This document shows positions 34,694-45,314 of a stretch of 64,000 bases of DNA, one piece after another (the stretch's first letter is position 1; each line of letters begins with the position of its first letter). Where the stretch lies: the NCBI RefSeq assembly GCF_006337125.1, contig NZ_CP040887.1, positions 2,728,001-2,792,000 of the forward strand, written 5' to 3'. The DNA is from Serinicoccus chungangensis (GTDB lineage: Bacteria > Actinomycetota > Actinomycetes > Actinomycetales > Dermatophilaceae). The translations under genes and the position numbers were made by a program. Under the pieces are notes generated by a model. The model was not told the origin of the DNA and searched no databases. It saw only the letters and a list, made by a program, of their open reading frames with translations.

Positions 34694-35680
34694 TCAGCGG
34701 GTGCGGGTGCGAGCGATCTCGTAGAGCGTGACCGCGGTGGCGATGCCGGCGTTGAGCGACTCGGTCACCGCCGCGATGGGGATCGAGACGATCTGGTCGC
34801 AGGTCTCCCGGACCAGCCGCGACAGCCCCTTGCCCTCGGACCCGACGACCACCACGAGGGGCTGGTCGGCGAGCTCGAGCCCGGGCAGCTGCACGTCCCC
34901 GTCGGCGTCCAGACCGATGACGAAGAAGCCCGCCTTGCGGTATGCCTCCAGCGCCCGGGTGAGGTTCGTCGCCTGCGCCACGGGGACGCGGGCGGCGGCA
35001 CCGGCCGACGTCTTCCAGGCGGCGGCGGTCATGCCGGCCGAACGCCGGGCGGGGACGACGACGCCGTGCGCGCCGAAGGCCCCGGCCGAGCGGACGATCG
35101 CGCCGAGGTTGCGCGGGTCGGTGATGCCGTCGAGCGCCACGACGAGCGGGACGCCCGGCAGCTGCTGGCTCATGAGGTCCTCGGGGTGGGCGTACTCGTA
35201 GGGCGGCACCGCGAGGACCAGGCCCTGGTGCACGGCACCGTCGGTCATCCGGTCCAGCTCGCCCCGCGGCGACTCCATGACCGGGATGGCCGACTCGGTG
35301 GCCAGCGTGATGCTCTCCCGGACCCGGTCGTCGGACTCCATCCGGGACCCGACGTGCAGGGCCGTCCCGGGCACCCCGGTTCGCAGCGCCTCGAGCACGC
35401 TGTTGCGCCCGGCGACGAGCTCGGTCGAGCCCTTGGCCCCGCCGCGTCTGCCGCCCTGGGAGCCGCGCGCGCCGCTCCCGCCCGGACGCCCGCCGGCCTT
35501 GTCGGCCGCGGCGTCGGAGCCACGGTTGGCCCGGCGCGCGGCCGGGTGACCGACGCGGTCGGCCGCCCGGGGCGTGGGGCCCTTGCCCTTGAGCTGCTTG
35601 CGCCGCTGCCCGCCGGAGCCGACGACGGCGCCCTTCTTGTTGGTGGTCCGCGCCGCGCGGCGCCGCTGGTTGCCTGCCAT
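34694..35680 (-). CDS. rlmB: 23S rRNA 2'-O-methyltransferase RlmB (TrmH/SpoU)
   Basis: The 328-residue protein starts with a basic, Gly-rich extension of about 85 residues ([20 protein letters not shown]). A substrate-binding domain ([16 protein letters not shown]) and the SpoU methyltransferase core follow: motif 1 [23 protein letters not shown], motif 2 [20 protein letters not shown], motif 3 [18 protein letters not shown]. It probably methylates 23S rRNA at G2251. It follows cysS on the same strand by 12 bp, the usual actinobacterial pair. Confidence 0.93.
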   Translation of the reverse strand: MAGNQRRRAARTTNKKGAVVGSGGQRRKQLKGKGPTPRAADRVGHPAARRANRGSDAAADKAGGRPGGSGARGSQGGRRGGAKGSTELVAGRNSVLEALRTGVPGTALHVGSRMESDDRVRESITLATESAIPVMESPRGELDRMTDGAVHQGLVLAVPPYEYAHPEDLMSQQLPGVPLVVALDGITDPRNLGAIVRSAGAFGAHGVVVPARRSAGMTAAAWKTSAGAAARVPVAQATNLTRALEAYRKAGFFVIGLDADGDVQLPGLELADQPLVVVVGSEGKGLSRLVRETCDQIVSIPIAAVTESLNAGIATAVTLYEIARTRTR

Positions 35681-35692
35681 GTGTGCTCCTCC

Positions 35693-37180
35693 TCAGCGCA
35701 GGGCCCAGCGGGCCCCGGCCGGTGTGTCCTCGATGACCACGCCGAGCGCGGTCAGCTGGTCGCGGATGGCGTCCGCCGTCGCGAAGTTCTTGTCCGCCCG
35801 GGCCTGCGCCCGGGCGTCGAGCCGGTCCTGCACCAGCGCGGCGAGCACGTCGCCGGCGTGGTCGTCGGCGCCCGGGCCGCCGCCCCAGCGCTCGTCCAGC
35901 GGGTTGGCGCCGAGCACGTCGAGCATGGCCACCACCTGCAGGACGGTATGCCGCAGCGCGTCGCCGCCGCCCGCTCCCGTGTCGCCGGCGGCACCGCTCC
36001 CGGCACCGCCCTCGAGCATCCGGTTGCCCTCGCGGATCGCCCCGAAGACGACGGCCAGCCCCTCGGAGACGTTGACGTCGTCGTCCATGGCGGCCCGGAA
36101 CGCCTCGGGGAAGGCCTCGTCCACGGGCAGCGCCCGCGACTGCGCGACCACCTCCGCAGCCGTGGTGACCAGCTCCTCCAGCGCCCGGGCGAGGAAGCCC
36201 TCGATGCGCTCCACCGAGGCGGCGGCCTCGGTGAGCGAGCCCTCGGCATACTCGATGACGGAGCGGTAGTGCACCGCCCCGAGGTAGAAGCGCAGCACCA
36301 GCGGCCGCACCGTCCTCGTCAGCTCGGTGACCGCGAGCGCGTTGCCGAGCGACTTGCCCATCTTGGCGCCCTTGACCGTGACCCAGGCGTTGTGCAGCCA
36401 GACGTTGGTGAAGCCGAGCCCGGCGGCGTGCGACTGGGCCTGCTCGTTCTCGTGGTGCGGGAAGCGCAGGTCGACGCCGCCGCCGTGGATGTCGAAGGCG
36501 TCGCCGAGGTACTTGCGCGCCATCGCCGAGCACTCCAGGTGCCAGCCCGGGCGGCCACGGCCCCAGGGCGTCGGCCAGCTCGCGGTCTCCGGCTCGCCGT
36601 CCTTGTGCCCCTTCCACAGCGCGAAGTCCCGCGGGTCGCGCTTGCCGCGCGGGTCCGCGTCACCGGCCGGCTCCATGTCCTCCAGCCGCTGCCGGGTCAG
36701 CGAGCCGTAGTCCGGCCAGGACCGCACGTCGAAGTAGACGTCGCCGGAGCCGTCCTGCGCGGCATACGCGTGGCCCTTCTCGACGAGGGTCTCGACGAGC
36801 TCGACCTGCTCGGTGACGTGCCCGGTCGCCCGCGGCTCGTAGGTCGCCGGCAGCACCCCGAGCAGCTCCAGCGCCCGGCCGGTCTCCTGCTCGTGCTGGT
36901 AGGACCAGGCCCACCAAGGCCGGCCCGCGTCAGCGGCCTTGGTGAGGATCTTGTCGTCGATGTCGGTGACGTTGCGCACGAGGGTGACGTCGTAGCCGTG
37001 ACCGCGCTCCAGCCAGCGCCGCAGCACGTCGAAGGCGACCGCGAAGCGCACGTGCCCGATGTGCGGGCTGCCCTGCGTGGTGAGCCCGCAGATGTAGATG
37101 CCGACGCGGCGACCCTCCGGGTCCAGCGGCACGAACGGCCGCAGCTCGCGGGTGGCGGTGTCGAACAGGTGCAGGGTCAC
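35693..37180 (-). CDS. cysS: Cysteinyl-tRNA synthetase CysS
   Basis: The 495-residue class I synthetase has a HIGH motif in [11 protein letters not shown] and a KMSKS-like motif [10 protein letters not shown] (the S is G here). The zinc-site segments are [20 protein letters not shown] and [10 protein letters not shown]. The GTG at 37,180 gives the normal N-terminus [13 protein letters not shown]; a TAACCT hexamer 8 bp upstream suggests a leaderless start. The family order carD-ispD-ispF-cysS-rlmB is interrupted here, with ispF about 6 kb away. Confidence 0.94.
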   Translation of the reverse strand: MTLHLFDTATRELRPFVPLDPEGRRVGIYICGLTTQGSPHIGHVRFAVAFDVLRRWLERGHGYDVTLVRNVTDIDDKILTKAADAGRPWWAWSYQHEQETGRALELLGVLPATYEPRATGHVTEQVELVETLVEKGHAYAAQDGSGDVYFDVRSWPDYGSLTRQRLEDMEPAGDADPRGKRDPRDFALWKGHKDGEPETASWPTPWGRGRPGWHLECSAMARKYLGDAFDIHGGGVDLRFPHHENEQAQSHAAGLGFTNVWLHNAWVTVKGAKMGKSLGNALAVTELTRTVRPLVLRFYLGAVHYRSVIEYAEGSLTEAAASVERIEGFLARALEELVTTAAEVVAQSRALPVDEAFPEAFRAAMDDDVNVSEGLAVVFGAIREGNRMLEGGAGSGAAGDTGAGGGDALRHTVLQVVAMLDVLGANPLDERWGGGPGADDHAGDVLAALVQDRLDARAQARADKNFATADAIRDQLTALGVVIEDTPAGARWALR

Positions 37181-37371
37181 AGCAGTCAAGGTTACGGGTC
37201 GGTCAGGGTATGCCGTGCCTCCCCGCCGCGACGCCGTCCGCCTCCGACGCGATCCGGGCGGCGACCGCGGCCGCGGCGACGGCCGTCGCGGCAGGAGGGG
37301 CCGCCGCCTCGAGCGGCTGAGGTCCCGGGCCGGCACCAGGAGGAGCACGACGTGCCGCATAGGGTTGCGGT

Positions 37372-39669
37372 ATGCCGATCGTGCACCAGAACGACCGCTG
37401 CCGTCTCACCGCCCTCACCCCGCACCTGCTGCGGATCGAGTGGTCCCCGAGCGGCACCTTCACCGACGACCCCACCCAGGTGGTGGTCGACCGCGACCTG
37501 TGGGGCGCCGACCGCGGGGAGCTGCCCCTGCAGGTCGAGCCGTGGCGCGGCGGGGTCCGGGCGGTCAGCGACGGGTTCGAGGTCCGCTACGACGGCGCCG
37601 ACCCCTCCGCCGCAGGGCTGAGCGTGCAGGCGCGCGGCGGGCTCACGTCGTACCACTCCACCTGGCGCTTCGGGGAGCCCGTCGACGCCCCGCTGCCGGG
37701 CACGACGCGCACCCTCGACGACGCCGACGGGCCGGTCCCGCTCGAGCCGTCGATCCTGTCCCGCAGCGGGCTGGGTGTGCTCGACGACTCCCGCTCCCTG
37801 GTGCGCACCGGCCCCGAGCTCACCGACCTGACCCCGCGCGAGCCCGGCGCGGTCGACCTCTACGTCTTCACCCACGGGCTGGACTTCCGCGGTGCGCTGC
37901 GCGACTTCCACGCGCTGACCGGGCCGGTGCCGCGGGTGCCGCGCTTCGTCCTCGGCAACTGGTGGAGCCGCTACCACCCCTACTCCGCGGACGAGTACGC
38001 CGCGCTGCTCGACCGCTTCGCCGCCGACCGGCTGCCGTTCTCCGTCGCGGTCATCGACATGGACTGGCACCTCGTCGACGTCGACCCGCAGATCGGCAGC
38101 GGGTGGACGGGCTACACCTGGAACCGCGACCTCTTCCCGGACCCGCAGGCCTTCCTCGACGACCTGCACCGGCGCGGCCTCAAGGTCACCCTCAACGACC
38201 ACCCGGCCGACGGGATCCGGCGGCACGAGGACGCCTACCCGGCGATGGCGCGGGCCATGGGCATCGACCCGGCCAGCGGCGAGCCGGTGGAGTTCGACCC
38301 GACCTCCGAGCGCTTCTGGCAGGCCTTCTTCGCCCACGTCGCCGGCCCGCTCGCCGAGCAGGGCGTCGACTTCTGGTGGATCGACTGGCAGCAGGGCACG
38401 CACACGGCGCTGCCCGGGCTCGACCCGTTGTGGCTGCTCAACGAGCGGCACTTCGCCCAGCAGGAGGCCGACGGGCTGCGCCCGCTGGTCTTCTCGCGGT
38501 ATGCCGGGCCCGGCTCGCACCGCACGCCCATCGGCTTCTCCGGCGACTCGCTCATCAGCTGGGAGTCGCTGGCGTTCCAGCCCGAGTTCACCGCGAGCGC
38601 GGCCAACATCGGCTACGGCTGGTGGAGCCACGACATCGGCGGGCACTGGGCCGGCGCCAAGGACGTCGAGCTCGCGGTGCGGTGGGTGCAGCTCGGGGTC
38701 TGGTCGCCGGTCAACCGGCTGCACGCGAGCGCCAGCCCCTTCCAGGGCAAGGAGCCGTGGCGCTTCGGGCCCGAGGGCGAGCGGCTCATGGGCGAGGCCC
38801 TGCGGCTGCGGCACCGGCTGCTGCCCTACCTCGCGACGATGGCCGAGCGGGCCGCGGTCGAGGGGATCTCGCTCGTCGAGCCGGTCTACCACCGCCACCC
38901 CGGGCGCCCGGAGGCGTATGCCCACCGCGCCACCTTCTTCTTCGGCGAGGACCTGCTCTGCGCGCCCGCCGTGACGCCGCGCCTCCCGGGCGTCGGGCTC
39001 TCGGCGACCCCGGTCTGGCTGCCGCCCGGCCCGTGGTTCGACCTCCAGACCGGCCGCCGCTACGACGCGGGCGAGCACGGACGCGAGCTGACGGCATACC
39101 GCGACCTGGGGCAGACGGCGGTCTTCGCCCGCGCCGGCACGGTGCTGCCGCTCACCGGCGGCGAGCCGGTCAACGGCGTCGACCTGCCCGAGCACCTGGA
39201 GCTCGTGGTGTTCCCCGGTGCCGACGGCGGACACCTGCTCGTCGAGGACGACGACGGCCCGGAGGCCACGCGCTCCCTCGCCCGCACCCCGCTGCGCTGG
39301 GACGACGCGGCCCGGCGGCTCGTCGTCGGACCGGCCGAGGGCGACCTGGGCGTGCTGCCCGCCACCCGCACCTGGAGCGTGCGCCTGGCCGGGTCCTCCG
39401 AGGTGCACACGCTCGGTGACGTGCCCGTCGGCGAGCAGGTGTCGGTGGAGCTGCCCGACCCCGGCGCGCCCGACGTGCTCGGCGAGTGCTTCGCGCTGCT
39501 CGACGCGGCGCAGGTCGAGCACGCCGCGAAGGAGCGGGCCTGGGCGGTGCTCCGGCGCGGTCTCGGCGACGGGGGCGCCGGCCCGGCCCGGGTTGCCGAC
39601 GAGCTGCGCTCGGCCCGCCTCGACGACGCCCTCGTCGGCGCGCTCACCGAGATCGTCACGGCGGGCTAG
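37372..39669 (+). CDS. GH31 alpha-glucosidase family protein
   Basis: The 765-residue protein has the GH31 barrel: [47 protein letters not shown] (nucleophile Asp in WIDWQQ), [20 protein letters not shown] (acid/base Asp in GFSGDS) and [16 protein letters not shown] places it in a bacterial GH31 group with unsettled specificity; alpha-1,4- or 1,6-glucosides are likely. No signal peptide is seen. TAGGGT at 37,360 lies 6 bp before the ATG, suggesting leaderless translation. It complements the maltodextrin locus. Confidence 0.88.
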   Translation: MPIVHQNDRCRLTALTPHLLRIEWSPSGTFTDDPTQVVVDRDLWGADRGELPLQVEPWRGGVRAVSDGFEVRYDGADPSAAGLSVQARGGLTSYHSTWRFGEPVDAPLPGTTRTLDDADGPVPLEPSILSRSGLGVLDDSRSLVRTGPELTDLTPREPGAVDLYVFTHGLDFRGALRDFHALTGPVPRVPRFVLGNWWSRYHPYSADEYAALLDRFAADRLPFSVAVIDMDWHLVDVDPQIGSGWTGYTWNRDLFPDPQAFLDDLHRRGLKVTLNDHPADGIRRHEDAYPAMARAMGIDPASGEPVEFDPTSERFWQAFFAHVAGPLAEQGVDFWWIDWQQGTHTALPGLDPLWLLNERHFAQQEADGLRPLVFSRYAGPGSHRTPIGFSGDSLISWESLAFQPEFTASAANIGYGWWSHDIGGHWAGAKDVELAVRWVQLGVWSPVNRLHASASPFQGKEPWRFGPEGERLMGEALRLRHRLLPYLATMAERAAVEGISLVEPVYHRHPGRPEAYAHRATFFFGEDLLCAPAVTPRLPGVGLSATPVWLPPGPWFDLQTGRRYDAGEHGRELTAYRDLGQTAVFARAGTVLPLTGGEPVNGVDLPEHLELVVFPGADGGHLLVEDDDGPEATRSLARTPLRWDDAARRLVVGPAEGDLGVLPATRTWSVRLAGSSEVHTLGDVPVGEQVSVELPDPGAPDVLGECFALLDAAQVEHAAKERAWAVLRRGLGDGGAGPARVADELRSARLDDALVGALTEIVTAG

Positions 39670-40454
39670 CCGGTCGCCGGCGGGGGCACCGCGCTGATCC
39701 GCCGCAGGCTCGCCCGCTCCAGCAGACCCCAGACCGAGCTCGTGACGAGGTAGAGGCCTGCCGCGAGCGGCAGCGACACGACGGCGAGCACGGTGAGGAA
39801 GGACATCATCGGCAGGACCTTGGTCATCTGCTCCATGGAGTCCTGCATCGCCCGCTGGGCGTCGGTGAGCCGCTCGCGGGCACCCGGGTCGAGCGCGGCG
39901 GCGCGCTCCCGGTCCTGCGCCATGTGCCGGCGCATCTGCCGGGCCGCGAACGCCGCGACGACGAGGGTGAGACCGATGAGCACGAGGAAGACCCAGCGGT
40001 CGCCCGGGCCGGCGGTCAGCAGGTGCTCGGACAGCCCGACGCCGAGGAACGTGTGGTCCAGCAGCTGGTTGTGCTCGCCGTGGATCTCGGGGGCGGTGAA
40101 CAGCCGGTAGACCATCGAGAAGACCGGGATCTGGATGAGGATCGGCAGGCACCCCGGGAGCGGCGAGACCCCCTCCTCGCGGTGCAGGTCGAGGATCGCC
40201 TGCTGCAGCGCGCGGGGGTCCTCGCCGTGCTCGGCCCGCAGCGCCGCGATGCGCGGCTGCAGGTCCCGGCGGCGGACGGTGCCGTGGGCGAGGCCGCGGT
40301 TCATGGGGTGCAGGGCCAGGCGTACCGCGAGGGTCAGCGCGATGATGACGAGCGCGGGCGGCACCCACGCGTCGAGGGCGGCGAGCAGGTCGTGGACGTG
40401 GATGAGCAGGGGGTCGAGGAAGGCGAACACGCGGGTCTCCAGGGGCGCGGGCAC
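39666..40454 (-). CDS. YidC/Oxa1-type membrane insertase (second paralogue)
   Basis: The 262-residue protein has five membrane helices and the YidC core (HPMNRGLAHGTVRRRDLQP ... GCLPILIQIPVFSMVYRLF; MSFLTVLAVVSLPLAAGLYLVTSSVWGLLE). The conserved Arg of the hydrophilic groove may be R45 (LAVRLALHP). It is not beside rnpA/rpmH, so it is an accessory paralogue, and with the DUF6412 gene it forms a pair often seen in actinobacteria. Its stop overlaps the convergent GH31 stop by 4 bp. Confidence 0.88.
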   Translation of the reverse strand: MPAPLETRVFAFLDPLLIHVHDLLAALDAWVPPALVIIALTLAVRLALHPMNRGLAHGTVRRRDLQPRIAALRAEHGEDPRALQQAILDLHREEGVSPLPGCLPILIQIPVFSMVYRLFTAPEIHGEHNQLLDHTFLGVGLSEHLLTAGPGDRWVFLVLIGLTLVVAAFAARQMRRHMAQDRERAAALDPGARERLTDAQRAMQDSMEQMTKVLPMMSFLTVLAVVSLPLAAGLYLVTSSVWGLLERASLRRISAVPPPATG

Positions 40455-40537
40455 ACCGCGGGGGTATGCCGTGGGCAGGGGCTGGCGTCAGCCCGGCTCC
40501 TGCCGACGGTCAGCTGCTGACCAGGCCGGAGCCGGGG

Positions 40538-40816
40538 TCAGGCCTGCCCGGGTGCCCGCGGCCGGACCCAGCCGGAGCGGTCCGGGTCGCTGGAGCGCAC
40601 GCCGGCGCCGCGGCATACCTCGCTGTGGTGCTGCACGGAGACGACCTGTGCCCGCAGCGGCAGCGCCCCCCGGTCGGCCGCCAGCGCGACCACGGCCGCG
40701 GCGGCGAGCCCGACGAGGAGGTGGTCGGGGGTCGCCGTGGCCGAGAGCAGCACGACGACCGCGAGCAGCGGCAGCAGCACCCCGAGGAGGGGCAGCCGGT
40801 CGCCGCGGGAGGTCAT
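40538..40816 (-). CDS. DUF6412 small membrane protein
   Basis: The 92-residue protein has two hydrophobic stretches (LPLLGVLLPLLAVVVLLSAT; LLVGLAAAAVVALAADRG) and a tail CRGAGVRSSDPDRSGWVRPRAPGQA typical of DUF6412. It lies 83 bp upstream of the YidC paralogue on the same strand and probably acts with it in membrane protein insertion; that role is inferred from co-location. Confidence 0.7.
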   Translation of the reverse strand: MTSRGDRLPLLGVLLPLLAVVVLLSATATPDHLLVGLAAAAVVALAADRGALPLRAQVVSVQHHSEVCRGAGVRSSDPDRSGWVRPRAPGQA

Positions 40817-40880
40817 GGCACGCAGCCTACTCCGGTGCCGCGGTCGTCGCCGTGACGCCACGGGGCCGGCAGGCGCCGAC

Positions 40881-40896
40881 CCCGCGGCCCCGCGGG
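40881..40896. terminator. GC-rich hairpin downstream of the mscR-MBL operon
   Basis: CCCGCGG-CC-CCGCGGG forms a 7-bp stem directly after the metallo-hydrolase stop codon. The two-base loop is tight, so the call is tentative. Confidence 0.4.
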
Positions 40897-40897
40897 C

Positions 40898-41527
40898 TCA
40901 CTCGCCCCGGTCGAGCCACTCCTGGCGGTGCGGCTTCTCCTCACCGATCGTCGTCGTGTCGCCGTGGCCGGTGTGGACCACCGTCTCCTCCGGCAGCGTC
41001 AGCAGCCGGTCGGTGATGGACTCCACGATGACGTCGAAGTCGCTGAACGAGCGGCCGGTCGCGCCCGGCCCGCCCTGGAAGAGCGTGTCGCCGGAGAAGA
41101 CGACACCGAGGTCGGCCACGCGGAAGCAGCAGGCGCCCGGCGCGTGGCCGGGGGTGTGCAGCACCTCGACGGTCACGCCGGCGACCTCGATGCGCTGGCC
41201 GTCGGCGAGGTCCTGGTCCCAGCGGGCCTCCGGGTGGGTCAGCTCCCAGACCGGGGCCTCGCCCGGGTGCAGGAGCAGCGGCGCCCCGGTGCGCTCCTTG
41301 AGGTCGAGCGCGGCGTCGACGTGGTCGCTGTGGGCGTGGGTGAGCAGGATGGCGCGCACCTGCCGGTCCCCGACCACCTGCGCGATCGCATCGGCGTCGT
41401 GCGGGGCGTCGATGACCACGCACTCGGTGTCGTCGCCGAGCACCCAGACGTTGTTGTCGACGTCCCAGGAGCCGCCGTCCAGCTCGAAGGTGCCGCTGGT
41501 CGTGGTGTGGTCGATGCGCGCGCTCAT
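40898..41527 (-). CDS. MBL-fold hydrolase, probable S-formylmycothiol hydrolase
   Basis: The 209-residue metallo-beta-lactamase-fold protein has the metal motif [34 protein letters not shown] and [14 protein letters not shown]. It overlaps the end of mscR by 4 bp, so it is co-translated with it. In actinobacteria this neighbour of mycothiol-dependent formaldehyde dehydrogenase is thought to hydrolyse S-formylmycothiol to formate. The glyoxalase-II-like alternative cannot be excluded. Confidence 0.88.
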   Translation of the reverse strand: MSARIDHTTTSGTFELDGGSWDVDNNVWVLGDDTECVVIDAPHDADAIAQVVGDRQVRAILLTHAHSDHVDAALDLKERTGAPLLLHPGEAPVWELTHPEARWDQDLADGQRIEVAGVTVEVLHTPGHAPGACCFRVADLGVVFSGDTLFQGGPGATGRSFSDFDVIVESITDRLLTLPEETVVHTGHGDTTTIGEEKPHRQEWLDRGE

Positions 41528-42672
41528 GCGCCCACCTCCGCGCCGGTCGCCGCGCCGGTCGCCGCGCCCTCGTCGAGGACCACGACCGAGCGCAGCACCT
41601 CGCCGCCGTGCATCTTGTCGAACGCCGCCTCGACGTCGCCGAGCCCGATCGTCTCGGTCACGAAGGCGTCCAGGTCGAAGCGCCCCTGCCGGTAGAGGTC
41701 GATGAGCATGGGGAAGTCGCGGCTGGGCAGGCAGTCGCCGTACCAGCTGGACTTCAGCGCTCCGCCCCGGCCGAAGACGTCGATGAGCGGCAGCGAGATC
41801 TCCATCTCCGGCGTGGGCACGCCGACGAGCACGACGGTGCCGGCGAGGTCGCGCGCGTAGAACGCCTGCCGGTAGGTCTCCGGCCGCCCGACCGCCTCGA
41901 CCACGACGTCGGCGCCGTTGCCGCCGGTGAGGGCCTGGATGGCCTCGACCGCGTCGGTCTCCGTGCTGTTGACGGTGTGCGTCGCGCCGAACGTCCTCGC
42001 CGTCTCCAGCTTGCGGTCGTCCACGTCGACGGCGATGACCGTCGTGGCCCCGGCGAGGGAGGCACCGGCGATCGCCGCGTCCCCGACCCCGCCGCAGCCG
42101 ATGACGGCGACCGAGTCGCCGCGGGTGACGCCGCCGGTGTTGACGGCCGCGCCGAACCCGGCCATGACGCCGCAGCCGAGCAGCCCGGCCGCCACGGCGG
42201 AGGCCTCCCGGTCGACCTTGGTGCACTGGCCCGCGTGGACCAGCGTCTTCTCGACGAAGGCGCCGATTCCCAGGGCGGGCGTCAGCTCGGTCCCGGCCAT
42301 CTCGTCACCCTCGGCGAGGGTCATCTTCTGGCTGGCGTTGTGCGTGGCGAAGCAGTACCACGGCTTGCCCTTGGCGCAGGCCCGGCACTGGCCGCAGACG
42401 GCGCGCCAGTTGAGGATGACGAAGTCCCCCGGCTCGACGTCGGTCACCCCTTCGCCGACCGCCTCGACCGTCCCGGCCGCCTCGTGCCCGAGCAGGAAGG
42501 GGAACTCGTCGTTGACGCCACCCTCGCGGTAGTGCAGGTCCGTGTGGCACACCCCGCACGCCTCGACCTTGACGACGGCCTCGCCCGGCCCCGGGTCGGG
42601 GACGACGATGTCGACCACCTCGACGTCGGCCCCCTTGCTGCGGGCGATGACACCCTTGACGGTCTGCGGCAT
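41524..42672 (-). CDS. mscR: S-(hydroxymethyl)mycothiol dehydrogenase (MscR/AdhE2)
   Basis: The 382-residue zinc alcohol dehydrogenase begins [20 protein letters not shown], the diagnostic start of the mycothiol group. Catalytic zinc ligands are Cys39 (ACGVCHTD), His63-Glu64 (LGHEAAG) and a later Cys (LLGCGVMAG); the structural zinc site is Cys93, Cys96, Cys99 and Cys107. The NAD-binding motif is [15 protein letters not shown]. It oxidises the formaldehyde-mycothiol adduct (or reduces nitrosomycothiol). The C-terminal tail is a short Ala-Thr-Gly repeat. Confidence 0.93.
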   Translation of the reverse strand: MPQTVKGVIARSKGADVEVVDIVVPDPGPGEAVVKVEACGVCHTDLHYREGGVNDEFPFLLGHEAAGTVEAVGEGVTDVEPGDFVILNWRAVCGQCRACAKGKPWYCFATHNASQKMTLAEGDEMAGTELTPALGIGAFVEKTLVHAGQCTKVDREASAVAAGLLGCGVMAGFGAAVNTGGVTRGDSVAVIGCGGVGDAAIAGASLAGATTVIAVDVDDRKLETARTFGATHTVNSTETDAVEAIQALTGGNGADVVVEAVGRPETYRQAFYARDLAGTVVLVGVPTPEMEISLPLIDVFGRGGALKSSWYGDCLPSRDFPMLIDLYRQGRFDLDAFVTETIGLGDVEAAFDKMHGGEVLRSVVVLDEGAATGAATGAEVGA

Positions 42673-43044
42673 GCTGCGGTCCTCTCTGGCGGCGGGTCAC
42701 GGTGCTGCGCCCACGGTATGCCGTCCCCTCCCCTCCCGCAGCCGCACCCCACGCGCGCGCAGCCGCACCCTCTCCGCCCGGTCGCCCGGCCCCTGCCCGC
42801 ACGGTCGCCGGACCCCGGTCCGCGCGCGGGGTCGCGCCGCCGATCCTCGCGCGGGGTCGCGGCGCCGATCCGCGACCTCGGGGCGCCACTGGGAGCCGGT
42901 GCGTCATCTGGCAACCGGTCTGTCAGCTGGCAGCCTGTTCGAGGGGGCTGTCAGATGACCTCGAGGCTGTCAGTGGACGACGCGGCTGGCAGAGGGGCAG
43001 GTCGGTGGTCCCTGAGGTCGGTGGTGCGTGAGGCCGCCGGTCGG
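42673..43044. other. Intergenic stretch with imperfect GC-rich repeats
   Basis: 372 bp without a gene. Two imperfect copies of a 23-25-bp word containing CGCGCGGGGTCGCG lie at 42,823-42,845 and 42,846-42,870. Further right, CTGTCAG occurs at 42,921, 42,949 and 42,968, together with paired (A/G)TCTGGCAACC-like words. Confidence 0.55.
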
Positions 43045-43527
43045 TCAGGCCTGGACGACCAGGGCGGTGGCGATGCAGGCGACGCCCTCGCCGCGCCCGG
43101 TGAGCCCGAGCCCGTCGGTGGTGGTGGCGCTCACCGACACCGCGGCGCCGCCCAGTGCCGCCGACATGGCGGCGGCCGCCTCCTCGCGGCGCGGCCCCAC
43201 CTTCGGCCGGTTGCCGACGACCTGGACCGCGACGTTGCCGACCCGCCAACCGGCGGCCTCGAGCAGCCCGCGGACGTGCTCGAGCATCTGCCGGCCGCTG
43301 GCGCCGGCCATCTCCGGCCGACCGGTGCCGAAGACCGAGCCGAGGTCGCCGAGCCCGGAGGCCGACAGCAGTGCGTCGCACGCCGCGTGCGCCGCGACGT
43401 CGCCGTCGGAGTGCCCCTCGATGCCCCGCTCCCCCGGCCACTCCAGGCAGGCGAGCCACAGGGTGCGGTCGTCGTCGGCATACCCGTGGACGTCCACCCC
43501 GATCCCGGTGCGCGGCAGGGTCGTCAT
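43045..43527 (-). CDS. ispF: MECDP synthase IspF
   Basis: The 160-residue protein makes 2-C-methyl-D-erythritol 2,4-cyclodiphosphate in the non-mevalonate isoprenoid pathway. Metal ligands Asp12-x-His14 (GVDVHGY) and the [20 protein letters not shown] block are present, with [18 protein letters not shown] at the C-terminus. The start overlaps the stop of the upstream P-loop gene by 4 bp. It is one of a broken ispD-ispF pair. Confidence 0.95.
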   Translation of the reverse strand: MTTLPRTGIGVDVHGYADDDRTLWLACLEWPGERGIEGHSDGDVAAHAACDALLSASGLGDLGSVFGTGRPEMAGASGRQMLEHVRGLLEAAGWRVGNVAVQVVGNRPKVGPRREEAAAAMSAALGGAAVSVSATTTDGLGLTGRGEGVACIATALVVQA

Positions 43528-44021
43528 CGGCAAACCTCCTCGATGAGCGCCGCGGCGTCCTCGACGGACGTCGTCGCAGTGTCGATGGTCAGCTCGGCGC
43601 CCGTCCAGGCGCTCCAGTCCTGCCCGCGGACCTCGTCCCAGGTGGGGACCCGGTGCCCGTCGATGTCCGCGGCCCGTCCCTCGACCCGGCTGCGGTGCAC
43701 CGCGGCGTCCGGGCACACCAGCTCCACCCGGACCAGCCGAGCACCGGTGTCCTCCGCGAGCTGCTCCCAGGCCGCCCGCGCCTCGGGCACCGCGTTGACC
43801 AGGTCGGCCACGACGGGTCGCCGGACGGCGACCTGGTCGGCGGCCACGGCGAGGGCCACGGCATACCCGCGCGCCCCGACCTCGGGGGCGGGCAGGCCGG
43901 CACGCACCAGCGCCTGCTCGACGGTGTCGACCCGCACGTGGGCCGCGTCGAGGCGCCGGCACAGGGCCCGCGCGACCGACGTCTTGCCGACGCCGGGCAG
44001 CCCGGCGAGGACGACGAGCAC
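43524..44021 (-). CDS. P-loop (AAA/adenylate-kinase-like) ATPase
   Basis: The 165-residue protein starts [20 protein letters not shown] with a Walker A motif GLPGVGKT. The rest ([15 protein letters not shown] ... [15 protein letters not shown]) resembles small P-loop kinases of unknown substrate. The GTG at 44,021 is a possible start, but no stop separates it from the C-terminal part of ispD in the same frame, so in the intact state it could be the C-terminal domain of an IspD fusion of about 435 residues. Its stop overlaps the ispF start. Confidence 0.75.
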   Translation of the reverse strand: MLVVLAGLPGVGKTSVARALCRRLDAAHVRVDTVEQALVRAGLPAPEVGARGYAVALAVAADQVAVRRPVVADLVNAVPEARAAWEQLAEDTGARLVRVELVCPDAAVHRSRVEGRAADIDGHRVPTWDEVRGQDWSAWTGAELTIDTATTSVEDAAALIEEVCR

Positions 44022-44025
44022 GGGC

Positions 44026-44829
44026 TCACCCGCGGAGCGGTCCTCGCCCGCCCACCGCGCGGCGAGCTGGAGGTCGCCGGGCGTGGTGACCTTGAGCGCC
44101 CGGGGGTCGCCGGGACGACGGCCACGTGCCCGCCGAGAGCCTCGACCATCCCGCGTCGTCGGTATGCCGCGCCTCGCCCCGCGCCTGCCCGTGCGCGCGC
44201 TCCAGGGTCGCCCGCCGGAAGCCCTGCGGCGTCTGCACCGCGCGCAGGCCGGCGCGGTCGGGGGTGGCCGTGACGACCTCGACGTCCCCGTCGGTCGTCA
44301 CCTGCTTGACGGTGTCCGTGACGGGGAGGGCCGGCACCACGGCGTCGCGGCCGGAGCGCACCGCGGCCACGACGCGGTCGAAGACGGCGGCGGGGGTGAA
44401 GGCGCGAGCCGCGTCGTGCACCAGCACGACGTCGAGCCCGGCCGGGAGGGCGGCCAGGCCTGCCGCGACGGAGTCGGGGCGCTCGGCCCCGCCCGGCACG
44501 ACGGTCACGGCCACGACCTGGTGGCCCTGGGGATCCGGCCCAGCTGCACCGTCCGCAGCACGAGGGGTGCCAGGGAGCGCGGGAGCAGGGGCGGAGACGG
44601 CGTCGACCATCTCCTGCAGACCGGCCTCGTCGGCGGGCGCGACGACCACGACGTGCCGCAGCCCCCGAGTGCCCAGCACGCGGGAGAGCGCATGGACCAC
44701 GATCGGGCGGGCGTGGACGCCCGTCCCAACCGTCACGAGGCCCTTGGGCCGTCCCGCGGCGAGCCGGGTGCCCCGGCCGGCGGCGACGAGGATGACGCCG
44801 ACGTCACCCTCGGCGACGTCCGCCTCCAT
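44026..44829 (-). pseudogene. ispD: MEP cytidylyltransferase IspD, C-terminus disrupted by two frameshifts
   Basis: Residues 1-225 are clearly IspD: GVILVAAGRGTRLAAGRPKG, VVPGGAERPDSVAAGL, VLVHDAARAFTP and LRAVQTPQGFRRATLERAH. After RHTDDAG the frame is lost. Frame +1 then gives MVEALGGHVAVVP, and a second shift gives GDPRALKVTTPGDLQLAARW, the usual IspD end. One base is missing near 44,148 and another near 44,115. Both lie in short G or C runs, so sequencing indels are possible. IspD is normally essential. The restored frame runs on into the P-loop gene without a stop. Confidence 0.85.
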
Positions 44830-44831
44830 CG

Positions 44832-45314
44832 TCAGGAGGCGAGGACCTCGTCGAGGGTGGCCTCCGCGGTGTCCTCGTTGGTCTTCTCGGCGAGCGCGAG
44901 CTCGCTGACGAGGATCTGGCGGGCCTTCGACAGCAGGCGCTTCTCGCCCGTGGACAGACCGCGGTCCTTGTCACGGCGCCACAGGTCGCGCACCACCTCG
45001 GCGACCTTGATGACGTCGCCCGAGGCGAGCTTCTCGAGGTTGGCCTTGTAGCGGCGCGACCAGTTGGTCGGCTCCTCGGTGTGCTCGGCACGCAGCACCG
45101 CGAAGACCTTGTCCAGGCCCTCCTTGCCGACGACGTCACGCACGCCGACCAGGTCGCAGTTGTCCGCGGGCACCTCGATCGTCAGGTCACCCTGGGCGAC
45201 CTTGAGCTTGAGATAGAGCTTCTCCTCGCCCTTGATGGTTCGCGTCTTCATCTCTTCAATGAGAGCGGCCCCGTGGTGGGGGTAGACAACCGTCTCTCCG
45301 ACCTTGAACGTCAT
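44832..45314 (-). CDS. carD: CarD-family RNA polymerase-binding regulator
   Basis: The 160-residue protein begins [20 protein letters not shown], with an N-terminal Tudor-like RNAP-interaction domain ([27 protein letters not shown]) and a C-terminal helical DNA-binding domain ([17 protein letters not shown] ... [18 protein letters not shown]) with the conserved Trp. CarD stabilises open promoter complexes at rRNA and other promoters. It lies 2 bp upstream of ispD, as in other actinobacteria. Confidence 0.95.
   Translation of the reverse strand: MTFKVGETVVYPHHGAALIEEMKTRTIKGEEKLYLKLKVAQGDLTIEVPADNCDLVGVRDVVGKEGLDKVFAVLRAEHTEEPTNWSRRYKANLEKLASGDVIKVAEVVRDLWRRDKDRGLSTGEKRLLSKARQILVSELALAEKTNEDTAEATLDEVLAS

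Noticed and set aside
39666..40454. Main YidC gene near the replication origin
   Set aside because: rpmH, rnpA, jag/khg, gidB and parAB are absent; the neighbours are carbohydrate and mycothiol genes.
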